Below are positions 9,701 through 16,150 of a stretch of 64,000 bases of DNA, piece by piece; the stretch's first letter is position 1; every line of letters begins with the position of its first letter. The notes under the pieces are model-generated. The model saw nothing but the letters and a program-made list of their open reading frames with translations. It was not told the DNA's origin and made no database searches. The DNA is taken from contig CAVEOA010000008.1 of assembly GCA_963617205.1 (NCBI GenBank), positions 25,873-89,872 of the forward strand. The letters run 5' to 3'. The stretch is from UBA11524 sp963617205 (GTDB lineage: Bacteria > Bacillota > Clostridia > Christensenellales > Aristaeellaceae). The position numbers and the translations under genes are program-made.

Positions 9701-9913
9701 TGATGAAACATCCTGCCAGCTGTCCAGCAGCAGCGCACAGGCCATCGCGCCCCGATAGGCAGCGTCAACGGCGACCGCAGACGGATCATGACGGATGAGC
9801 AGCTGCTGCGCAAGGTCGGATAAATGGGCTGTGTCCGCGCTTTGACGGACGAGCCCTTCGTTTTCGGTGCTGATTTCCGTGCCGCAATCGGGCAAAAACA
9901 CAAGTCTGCTCAT
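6719..9913 (-). CDS. Large actin/Hsp70-superfamily (ASKHA) ATPase-like protein
   Basis: 1,064 residues. The first 560 or so have no motif I recognise. The following part carries the three signatures of the actin/Hsp70/sugar-kinase fold: a phosphate-1 loop SLDIGASSTAV (Asp566), a phosphate-2 loop ALDIGAGSIRAAV (Asp760), and an adenosine-type LSGGGAKLL near 908-914. No Hsp70 peptide-binding domain is evident after it. The start is ATG 9913, which overlaps the upstream stop (ATGA) and has GGAGG eight bases before it; the longer frame to 9949 lacks support. Coupling to a tubulin-like gene suggests the two products act together, perhaps as a filament or chaperone-like machine. That is inference; no characterised homologue can be named. 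Confidence 0.75.
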   Translation of the reverse strand: MSRLVFLPDCGTEISTENEGLVRQSADTAHLSDLAQQLLIRHDPSAVAVDAAYRGAMACALLLDSWQDVSSRVTVMPVDASATCFSQWVTSARPPEERETPLRLVLLEKDDRRELLGMVDAQDGLTLAPQPGDVFSLLPERVTWVDREKRCFLNPLPMLSEADSDLLLRRLHQMNLTGMKFSSLKAALTQRLTDQREKLTRNDPQSLERLSIRAAAALSMMTFPGFSVRAEQSAPNTDNALLQCFTDKTIGVNEGLARQELLLLHGKPFARTSRVTGWTDTNLPDESDTLDRVAQELALMEEKSPAWNRTLADSVQEYLLSRTDNALLPAAREVLTALKEQAAHHSLHAETPVTLTYPWQEDSAAVQMLLHQALGAVSSSLHHPFSDRLTCMTACQLGDQTLRACSLLEDAVMLPPLSAELSQAAAETPSLLVPDTFSYHLEEDGGITASFVLRGEGEIRLERRYSPDETVFLEHPPRIAVYPCVPMDDWHLYHVLVKGGEADVSALSHGEWQRISSGEGWHVLSVPTYPSCLTLSRDGETLGAIPNLLEKEEPPRKSAHAVASLDIGASSTAVTLLLDGQRVSSHHRPLLRMLLLNPDEPMDDIMMSLTRTSDDLPTAVMLTGRGDVPLTDGFVYQPESFLQLSEADEHQLVTGFKWRSDSTGTRARRLLLRQLMTDTALTAFLQGASSLSWRVAMEDDMGEEGSRAMLEAVQAGVDAASEASGLQMKGKPVVSVPESIALGTYLRGEGGIRGGCAALDIGAGSIRAAVYLQSRIRPDRLTNIPFGAHGMLYDLYAHHPERLAYDFSNCASPDLLASAQHLYPAFSASSDTRAHLGKLCLMLDRFLHDHAEALSIHLNARANAGQVTYLQSGAAEYIGGALFAAGLMAADVQADSMQNHFLPARLPIVLSGGGAKLLNLLPGGLAQSLPQLVSAAMGRTYAASSISIQPLPAGKHCISLGMSAVPDAQSSPDTPELSLRQSFSEQMLTLMQTLCMICPAHMWLLHPGLFDGIGRMTRAGLDTIRRVAAQQYGEEEELPSLVMKFLSVLRQTEVAEDQPVQPGN

Positions 9914-11832
9914 TTGTTTTCCTCCAGGATGGATGCTTCCATGGCGCAAATCAGCAGCCAGACAGCAGGCGCTTCCTTCTCCTTCGGCGCTTGACGGAGT
10001 GCACGGAGCGCAGCGGGCAGCGAAACGGTCGCCGCGCCGCAGACGAGATGCGGAAACCAGTCCGCCAGCTCATGGGCGCTTTCCGCCTCATCGCGAATCC
10101 AGTGGTCTGCCGCCTCCTGCAGGAAAAGCCCGTTTTCCGGTTCGGCGGCAAGCAGCGACGGCTTTTCAAACCGCGTCTGAGCCGCCTGCATTTCCTTTGC
10201 GTGACGGCGGAGCATGGTGCACATGCCTTCGACCATCCGCTGATGGCGTTCAAACCGGACGAGCTTCGTGCGCGCGTCATCGATGCGGAAGCGCTCGCTC
10301 GGCTTGACAATCGCCTCTGCCTGCTCGATGCGGCGAACCGCCTCGGCATGGTCGTGCAGCAGACGCGTGTTTTCGCTTTCCGCCTGCCTGAGGGCATCGA
10401 GCACCATTTGCAGCGTCGCCTGACCGCCCATCTGACGGTTGTATGTGCGCTGGACGCTCTCCTCGTTGCGGATTTCCTGCTCGAGCTGCGATACGCGCTT
10501 GCGGAACGCCTCGACATCCGGGTCAGCCGCTGCGGTGCGCTGGACACCCTCGTCCTCGTTGATGCCGCTGCGCTCGGCGTCGAAGTGCAGCACGGCCAGC
10601 TCGCCGGCACGCTTGATCAGCTCATTGTAATGGGCGACGCTTTCCGCACGGACCGCCTCGAGGGAGGATGCATAGCGCAAATCAAGCGGCAGGGAACGGA
10701 TGACGCCGGCAATCCAGCGCAGGGTCACGGCGGTCAGCCGGTCGATGGCATCGGCGTCGGCGCGGACGTCCTCGAGCGCTTCCGTGGTGCCGCGGAAAAA
10801 ACGCGGATACCAGCCGCTGAGACCGCTGCGGAGCGCGCTGTCCTTTGCCAGCTGCTTGTGAAGCTCCGGCAGCAGCTTCCTCTGCCAGAGCAATGCGCCC
10901 TTGACGAGCGCGCCAAAGCCTGTGCGATAGCGGTCGGCTGCCTTGCCGAAAAGGGACCAGCCTGCCTTGCCGCTGAGGGATTGGATGGTGAAGGTGCCGC
11001 TGAGCCACGTCGGGCGATGCAGCATCATGTCAAGGCAGTACGCGCCGAGCCAGTCCGTCAGGCGCGGCAAATCACCGCCGCCGGAGGACTGTGCGCTCTG
11101 CGGAAGGCCAATCAGGCAGACCGTGTCCAGCAGATGCTGCTGTGCAATGCGCGTCAGTGCTTGCTTGGCACGCACGGGCGATTCATCCTCCGCGCAGGGA
11201 AGCAGCAGCGCAGCGCCCATGCGGAAGCTCGGATGCATGCCGAAGCGCTCCTTCAGGAAGGACGACACGCTCTCCAGCCCTGCCGCACCCGTTCCGCCGC
11301 ACAGCGAGCCCGCCAGCGCCACGCGAACCTCCTCGCCGCCTTCGAGCGCCTTGCTGATTTCGGCAATTTCGCGGCTCATCGCGTCCTCGCCGTCAGTCCG
11401 GCATTCGCTCAGCAGCGCCGCGAACGCAATTCGCGCCAGCTCGGGATGGTCATGGAAGCCCTGACGCAAATCGAGGTCGGATGTGTCCGATGAGAAAAGC
11501 GCCTGACACAGCAGACGGTCCTGCTCGTTGTCCTGCGTCCAGTCACGAAGGCATTTGGCGTTCATCGGCAGCGGATCGCACCATGTCCGAAGCGTGATTT
11601 CCGCACGGAAGGGCGCGGCATCGTCATTCACGTAGGTGCGCGACGCCCACAGCCGCTGATAATCCGTCAGCTCCTGCCGAAGCTGCGCCGTGCCGTGCGC
11701 GCCGTCCGCCTGAGGATCGCACAGGACGATATGGAGCTCCTCCTCCGGCAAAATTCCGGCACACGCTGTCAGCACAAGCGCTTCCGCCATCCGTCCGCCG
11801 CTGCCGCCGAACAGGAATATCACTCGCTTCAT
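9910..11832 (-). CDS. Divergent tubulin/FtsZ-superfamily protein
   Basis: 640 residues. The N-terminus MKRVIFLFGGSGG and the G-box GSLCGGTGAAG (about 175-185) match the GTP-binding signatures of the tubulin/FtsZ superfamily, specifically the large divergent bacterial group often labelled tubulin-like. It lacks the compact length of FtsZ (about 380 residues). Residues about 430-530 are heavily charged and probably a coiled coil (VSQLEQEIRNEESVQ). ATG 11832 is chosen for its AAGGAGG; the frame stays open upstream to 11880 without a ribosome site. It lies 77 bases after the SDR gene with no terminator between, and its stop overlaps the start of the actin-like gene. Confidence 0.75.
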   Translation of the reverse strand: MKRVIFLFGGSGGRMAEALVLTACAGILPEEELHIVLCDPQADGAHGTAQLRQELTDYQRLWASRTYVNDDAAPFRAEITLRTWCDPLPMNAKCLRDWTQDNEQDRLLCQALFSSDTSDLDLRQGFHDHPELARIAFAALLSECRTDGEDAMSREIAEISKALEGGEEVRVALAGSLCGGTGAAGLESVSSFLKERFGMHPSFRMGAALLLPCAEDESPVRAKQALTRIAQQHLLDTVCLIGLPQSAQSSGGGDLPRLTDWLGAYCLDMMLHRPTWLSGTFTIQSLSGKAGWSLFGKAADRYRTGFGALVKGALLWQRKLLPELHKQLAKDSALRSGLSGWYPRFFRGTTEALEDVRADADAIDRLTAVTLRWIAGVIRSLPLDLRYASSLEAVRAESVAHYNELIKRAGELAVLHFDAERSGINEDEGVQRTAAADPDVEAFRKRVSQLEQEIRNEESVQRTYNRQMGGQATLQMVLDALRQAESENTRLLHDHAEAVRRIEQAEAIVKPSERFRIDDARTKLVRFERHQRMVEGMCTMLRRHAKEMQAAQTRFEKPSLLAAEPENGLFLQEAADHWIRDEAESAHELADWFPHLVCGAATVSLPAALRALRQAPKEKEAPAVWLLICAMEASILEENK

Positions 11833-11909
11833 GACTGTCCTCCTTGAATGAACATATGGCAATAAAAACGAATGGACCAAAGGGGGTCAGGGATGTCGGA
11901 CAAAGCCCG

Positions 11910-12644
11910 TCAAATCACGAAGCCTCCGTTGACGCCGAGCACCTGTCCGGTGATGAAGGATGCACGAGGGGAGGCAAGGAAGAGAATCGCCTCGGCGCAT
12001 TCATCAGGCTCGCCGATGCGCCCGAGCGGCGTTTCGTCCGCCAATGCGGCAAGGTCGTCCTCGGACAGCTCCGCGTTCATGGGCGTTCGGATGACGCCGG
12101 GGGTCACGCAGTTGACGCGGATGCCGCTCGGACCGACCTCCTTCGCCGTTGCCTTCGTCAGCCCGATGATCGCCGCCTTTGACGCGGAGTATGCAGCCTC
12201 GCAGCTCGAACCGACCTCGCCCCACATGCTGCTGACGTTGACGATGGCGCCGCTCTGATGCGAAATCATGCCGGGCAGCACCGCACGAAGCAGGTGAAAG
12301 GCCCCGTCAACGTTGACCGCGAACAGGCGCGACCATGCTTCATCCGTCATGTCCGTCAGCAGACCGTGATGCGCGATGCCGGCGCAGTTCACGAGCGCGT
12401 CAATGTGCCGGTAGGTGCGCTCAATGTCAGCAACCACAGCTGCAACCTGCTTTTCATCCGCAACGTCGCACACGCGGTAATCCACATCCATGCCGGACGT
12501 ACGCAGCTCCGCCGTCAGCGCCTGCGCATGCTCCTTATGCGTTCGGCAGAGGAAAACGACGCACCAGCCGTCCGCGGAAAAGCGTCGAACGCAGCTTTCG
12601 CCGATGCCGCTGCTGCCGCCGCTGATGAGTGCAATCCGCCGCAT
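11910..12644 (-). CDS. SDR family NAD(P)-dependent oxidoreductase (FabG-like)
   Basis: 244 residues, the usual length for classical short-chain dehydrogenases. Visible motifs are the dinucleotide-binding GGSSGIGE near the N-terminus, NCAG at about 87-90, the catalytic serine in VNVSSMWG, and YSASK with the catalytic tyrosine and lysine. The C-terminal ITGQVLGVNGGF is typical of FabG and related 3-oxoacyl or sugar-alcohol dehydrogenases. There are no fatty-acid genes nearby, so FabG function is uncertain. It starts only three bases after the punA stop, which places it in the nucleoside salvage operon. Confidence 0.85.
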   Translation of the reverse strand: MRRIALISGGSSGIGESCVRRFSADGWCVVFLCRTHKEHAQALTAELRTSGMDVDYRVCDVADEKQVAAVVADIERTYRHIDALVNCAGIAHHGLLTDMTDEAWSRLFAVNVDGAFHLLRAVLPGMISHQSGAIVNVSSMWGEVGSSCEAAYSASKAAIIGLTKATAKEVGPSGIRVNCVTPGVIRTPMNAELSEDDLAALADETPLGRIGEPDECAEAILFLASPRASFITGQVLGVNGGFVI

Positions 12645-12647
12645 GCG

Positions 12648-13475
12648 TTACACCTCCCCAATCAGCCGGATTGTTTCGTCCAGCAGCTGCCGGAAGGTGT
12701 CCTTGACGCGCTCCGCCGTTTCAAGCACTTCCTGCCCGCTCAGCGGACGGTTCAGCACGCCTGCCGCCATGTTCGTGATGCAGCTCACGCCCAGCACGCG
12801 GATGCCGCAATGGCGCGCCGTGATGACCTCCGGCACGGTGGACATGCCGACCGCGTCGGCACCGAGCAGACGCGCCATGCGAATTTCCGCCGGCGTTTCG
12901 TACGTCGGACCATTCATCCACATGTAGACGCCCTTTTGCAGCGGAATGCCCATCGTGACCGCCGCATGGGCGCAGATGGCCATCAGCGATTCGTCATACG
13001 CATGCGTCATGTCCGGGAAGCGCACGCCAAATTCTTCCAGATTCGGTCCTGTCAGCGGATTGTGCCCGGACAGGTTGATGTGGTCGGTCATCATCATCAG
13101 GCAGCCTTCCGGAAAGGACGTGTTCACGCCGCCTGCGGAGTTTGTGACGATGAGGATTTTCACGCCCAGCAGCGCCATGACGCGCACCGGCATTGTCACC
13201 TCGCGCAGGGTATACCCCTCATAGGAATGGAAGCGCCCCTGCATCATGCAAACGCGTTGCCCGTGGAGCATGCCTGTCCACCAGCGCCCGTCATGCCCGG
13301 GCGCGGTCGACAGCGGAAAGCCGGGAATTTCGCTGTAGGCGAGGGATTTCGCGTCCTGCAGCGCACTGACCATGCCGCCCAGCCCTGAGCCGAGGATGAT
13401 GCCGATGTCCGCTTCGCCGACACGCTGGCGGATTACATCCGCTGCTGCGTGGAGATTTGTCATTTCGTCTTGCAT
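12648..13475 (-). CDS. punA: Purine nucleoside phosphorylase
   Basis: 275 residues, the length of trimeric family-2 purine nucleoside phosphorylases. Motifs include the phosphate-binding GSGLGG, HDGRWWTGMLHG, TNSAGGVN, and the purine-site segment GPTYETPAEIRM. The enzyme splits purine (deoxy)nucleosides with phosphate to give base and (deoxy)ribose-1-phosphate in the cytoplasm. DeoB, which converts that product to the 5-phosphate, is encoded directly upstream, so the two catalyse consecutive steps. AGGAG lies nine bases before the ATG. Confidence 0.93.
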   Translation of the reverse strand: MQDEMTNLHAAADVIRQRVGEADIGIILGSGLGGMVSALQDAKSLAYSEIPGFPLSTAPGHDGRWWTGMLHGQRVCMMQGRFHSYEGYTLREVTMPVRVMALLGVKILIVTNSAGGVNTSFPEGCLMMMTDHINLSGHNPLTGPNLEEFGVRFPDMTHAYDESLMAICAHAAVTMGIPLQKGVYMWMNGPTYETPAEIRMARLLGADAVGMSTVPEVITARHCGIRVLGVSCITNMAAGVLNRPLSGQEVLETAERVKDTFRQLLDETIRLIGEV

Positions 13476-13497
13476 ATGGATATTCTCCTGCTATGTT

Positions 13498-14709
13498 TCA
13501 ATTTGCGGCGGCAAGCAGCTTATCCGCAAAGGATGCTGGACCGATCCGGTCGGGCAGACCGAGCCGGTCGGGCAGATCAAATTTATCAGGCAGACCGAGC
13601 CATTCTGCGCAGGTCGCGGCGATGTCGGCATATGTTTTTCTGGTGCCGAGGTCGATGAGCCCGCGCATGCGCTTGTGGTAGACGAGCAGTGGAATGTACT
13701 CGCGTGTGTGATCGGTGCCGCGGAAGGTGGGATCGCAGCCGTGATCTGCCGTCAGAATCAGCAGATCCTCCTCGCCGAGCAGCGAGAGCACCTCCGGCAG
13801 GCGCTGGTCGATGGCAATCAGCGCGTCCGCGAAGCCGCGCACATCGCGCCGGTGCCCGTAGAGCATGTCCGTGTCAACGAGATTCGTGAAGCAAAGCCCG
13901 TCAAACGGCTGACGCATGGCCTCCAGCCAAGCTTCCATACACGCCGGATTGCCGGCTGCATGATTCGAGGCGGTCAAGCCGCGGTGCGCGAAGATATCCT
14001 CGATTTTGCCGACGCCGAGCACCGACATGCCGGCATCCTTCACCGCATCGAGCAGTGTTCGCCCGAAGGGTTCGATGGAGAAGTCGCGCCGCCCATCCGT
14101 CCGCGTGAAGTCGCCGGCGCGTTCGCCGATAAAGGGACGTGCGATGACGCGCCCGACAGCAAGCGATCCGGTCAGCATTTTGCGCGCGGTTTCGCACATG
14201 GCGTACAGTTCCGAACGCGGGAAAATGTCCTCGTGGCAGGCAATCTGGAAAACGCTGTCCGCCGAGGTGTACACAATCGGCGCGTGCGTGCGGATGTGCT
14301 CCTCACCCAGCGCATCAAGAATCGCCGTGCCCGATGCGGGTCTGTTGCCGATGACGGGATGGCCAATGCGCTGCTCAAACGCCGAAATGAAAGCCTGCGG
14401 AAAGCCATCCGGAAACGTCGGGAAAGGCTGCGCGACCGGCAGACCGGCAATCTCCCAATGCCCGGTGGTCGTATCCTTGCCGCGGCTGACCTCCATGCAG
14501 CGCCCGAACGCCCCGACGGCATCGGGGTCAGGCGGATAATGCGTGCCCTCAAGCTGTCCGAGACCGAGCCTCGCCAGATTCGGCAGCACCGGATGGCATG
14601 CATCCACCACATGACCGAATGTGCATGCGCCTTCATCGCCGTAATCCGCCGCATCCGGCAACGCTCCGACACCGACCGCGTCAAGCACCGTCAGGAAAAC
14701 ACGTTTCAT
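13498..14709 (-). CDS. deoB: Phosphopentomutase
   Basis: 403 residues, alkaline-phosphatase superfamily. The N-terminal LTVLDAVGVGALPDA holds the metal-binding aspartate; GHWEIAG and, near the C-terminus, LTADHGCDPT and DHTREYIP supply the other metal ligands and the phospho-acceptor region. It interconverts (deoxy)ribose-1-phosphate and -5-phosphate. Just before the C-terminus a stretch DKFDLPDRLGLPDR repeats the unit LPD(K/R), encoded by a short tandem DNA repeat around 13541-13605. This adds roughly ten residues relative to what I expect for the family, away from the active site. It is first in the probable deoB-punA-SDR-tubulin-actin operon. Confidence 0.93.
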   Translation of the reverse strand: MKRVFLTVLDAVGVGALPDAADYGDEGACTFGHVVDACHPVLPNLARLGLGQLEGTHYPPDPDAVGAFGRCMEVSRGKDTTTGHWEIAGLPVAQPFPTFPDGFPQAFISAFEQRIGHPVIGNRPASGTAILDALGEEHIRTHAPIVYTSADSVFQIACHEDIFPRSELYAMCETARKMLTGSLAVGRVIARPFIGERAGDFTRTDGRRDFSIEPFGRTLLDAVKDAGMSVLGVGKIEDIFAHRGLTASNHAAGNPACMEAWLEAMRQPFDGLCFTNLVDTDMLYGHRRDVRGFADALIAIDQRLPEVLSLLGEEDLLILTADHGCDPTFRGTDHTREYIPLLVYHKRMRGLIDLGTRKTYADIAATCAEWLGLPDKFDLPDRLGLPDRIGPASFADKLLAAAN

Positions 14710-14741
14710 GCTCTCTGCTCCCTTCCTGCCTGTTCATCCTT

Positions 14742-14747
14742 ATTATA
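14742..14747 (-). promoter_or_regulatory. -10 element upstream of deoB
   Basis: A perfect TATAAT on the minus strand, 33 bases upstream of the deoB start. No convincing -35 hexamer is seen at 16-18 bp, so an activator or weak basal expression is possible. Confidence 0.5.
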
Positions 14748-14772
14748 CCGCAGTTTTTGTGCCTTGCATAGC

Positions 14773-14801
14773 TTGTAATTTTGCCGAAAAGCGTGTATCA
14801 T
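14773..14801 (+). promoter_or_regulatory. Promoter for the HAD hydrolase gene
   Basis: TTGTAA (14773-14778), 17 bp, TATCAT (14796-14801). It is back to back with the deoB -10. The expected transcript start would lie only about 12 bases before the ATG, giving a very short leader that begins near the ribosome site. Confidence 0.6.
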
Positions 14802-14820
14802 GGGCACGAGGTGATTTTTG

Positions 14821-15477
14821 ATGGGTCGACTCATGTTCGATGATGTGCACGAAACGATGGCGTGGGATGAAATCGATGCGGTGGTGTTCGATGTCGGGCA
14901 GGTGCTGCTGACGTTTGATCCCGACCGGATTCTGCACGAATATCTGCCTGATCAGCCGTCGCTGTATCCGGTGCTGATGCGCAAGGTTTTTCGTTCGCCG
15001 TACTGGGTGATGCGCGACCACGGGGAGATGTCCTGCGAGGAAGCCGTCAACGCGATGACCGGGCGCGATGAATCGCTGCGTCAGCCGATTGACCATATCA
15101 TGCATGCATGGATGGCGATGAAGGACGTCATTCAGGAAGGCATCGATGCCGTCAAAACATGCAAGGCGCACGGCAAGCGGCTCTACGTGCTGTCAAACTA
15201 CGCGGACGACGCGTTCACCATCGTTGAAGGGAAGTATGACTTCTTCAATCTCTTTGATGAGCGGTTCGTATCGGCACGCCTGCACCTGATGAAGCCGAGC
15301 GAGCAGCTTTTCAACTACGTTGTCGCCGCAACGAAGCATGACCCGTCGCGCATGCTCTTCATCGACGATTCGGCGCTCAATGTCGAGGGCGCGCTGTTCT
15401 GCGGCTGGCAGGCCATCTGCTATAATGAGCCGGGCAAGCTGAACCGCTTTTTCGGCGCACGGGATGATGGAAAATAA
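14821..15477 (+). CDS. HAD-superfamily hydrolase (subfamily IA, YihX-like)
   Basis: 218 residues. Motif I is VVFDVGQVLL, where the nucleophile aspartate is followed by Val-Gly instead of the classical DxD; this DxG form is common in the YihX-like subgroup. Motif II is the threonine/serine in YVLSNYAD, motif III the lysine in HLMKPSEQ, and motif IV FIDDSALNVEGA with its acidic pair. A helical cap sits between motifs I and II. Probably a small-molecule phosphatase; substrate unknown. ATG 14821 with GAGGTG seven bases upstream is preferred to the adjoining TTG at 14818. Confidence 0.85.
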   Translation: MGRLMFDDVHETMAWDEIDAVVFDVGQVLLTFDPDRILHEYLPDQPSLYPVLMRKVFRSPYWVMRDHGEMSCEEAVNAMTGRDESLRQPIDHIMHAWMAMKDVIQEGIDAVKTCKAHGKRLYVLSNYADDAFTIVEGKYDFFNLFDERFVSARLHLMKPSEQLFNYVVAATKHDPSRMLFIDDSALNVEGALFCGWQAICYNEPGKLNRFFGARDDGK

Positions 15478-15511
15478 TTTTGCGGAAAGACTATACATTT
15501 GCAAAAATCCA

Positions 15512-15520
15512 TGCTATAAT
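15512..15520 (+). promoter_or_regulatory. Extended -10 promoter for the zinc-ribbon gene
   Basis: TGCTATAAT is a textbook extended -10 element. No good -35 is present at 17 bp. It implies a transcript start near 15527 and a leader of about 140 nt. Confidence 0.6.
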
Positions 15521-15526
15521 GATACT

Positions 15527-15664
15527 TGCAGCCCAACCTGAATTCCAAGGCTCTAATCTCCCTTTGGTTGTCACACGACCCGCATCGGAGTTCCGGTGCA
15601 AAACCATGGAAGCAGATGACCTCAAGGCAACGGTATGGGTGACAATTAAAAGGAGGTTTCCCAA
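15527..15664 (+). promoter_or_regulatory. Long potentially structured 5' leader
   Basis: About 140 nt lie between the extended -10 and the zinc-ribbon ATG with no reading frame of note. Two local hairpins can be drawn: GGTTGT/ACGACC (around 15564-15578) and GCATCGG-AGTT-CCGGTGC (around 15582-15599). TGGTT and AACCA could close both from outside. The last bases hold AAAAGGAGG. It matches no riboswitch class I know. Confidence 0.4.
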
Positions 15665-15666
15665 CC

Positions 15667-15960
15667 ATGTACGAAGATGAAACGCTTGTTTGCCGTGACT
15701 GCGGCAATGAATTCGTGTTCTCCGCGTCCGAGCAGGCTTTCTTTGCCGAGAAGGGCTTCCAGAACAAGCCCTCTCGCTGCCCGAAGTGCCGCGCTGCCCG
15801 CCGTGCCCAGAATGGCAATGGCGCTTCCGCTCCCCGTCAGATGTATGACGTGGTGTGCGCGAACTGCGGCAAGGAGACTCAGGTCCCCTTCCAGCCCCGC
15901 GGAGATCGCCCCGTTCTCTGCCGTGAGTGCTTCGACGCTCAGCGTGCTTCCCGCTATTAA
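15667..15960 (+). CDS. Two-domain zinc-ribbon protein
   Basis: 97 residues with four CxxC pairs arranged as two zinc ribbons: CRDCGNEF (9-12) with CPKC (about 38-41), and CANCGKE (about 64-67) with CREC (about 85-88). This layout fits the clostridial family of small proteins with a probable zinc-ribbon followed by a CxxC domain, which have no assigned function. The ribosome site AAAGGAGG is very strong and the codons suggest high expression. It stands alone between its own promoter/leader and a terminator at 15983-16017. Confidence 0.88.
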   Translation: MYEDETLVCRDCGNEFVFSASEQAFFAEKGFQNKPSRCPKCRAARRAQNGNGASAPRQMYDVVCANCGKETQVPFQPRGDRPVLCRECFDAQRASRY

Positions 15961-15982
15961 TCAGCGGTAAAAACGCAGAATC

Positions 15983-16017
15983 GCCCATTCTTCGATTTGC
16001 TCGGAGGATGGGCTTTT
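15983..16017 (+). terminator. Rho-independent terminator after the zinc-ribbon gene
   Basis: Thirteen-base arms 15983-15995 and 16001-16013 (two G-U pairs), five-base loop, then TTTT. Confidence 0.8.
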
Positions 16018-16150
16018 CATATGCCTGTGTATACAAAGCCACAAGCCCAATCAAGCAACATGGCAGTTGAATGCGAATGTCCTTGAACGAAAACGGACGA
16101 AGTCCAAAAAACGAAGCCGAAGCTGCCATAAAAACAGCTCCGGCTTTAAA

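Noticed and set aside
14172..14684. Arginine/serine-rich frame on the same strand as deoB in another phase
   Set aside because: It overlaps the intact phosphopentomutase completely and has shadow-like composition.
15527..15664. A known riboswitch before the zinc-ribbon gene
   Set aside because: I could not match the leader to the conserved cores of riboswitch classes I know; it is kept only as an undefined structured leader.
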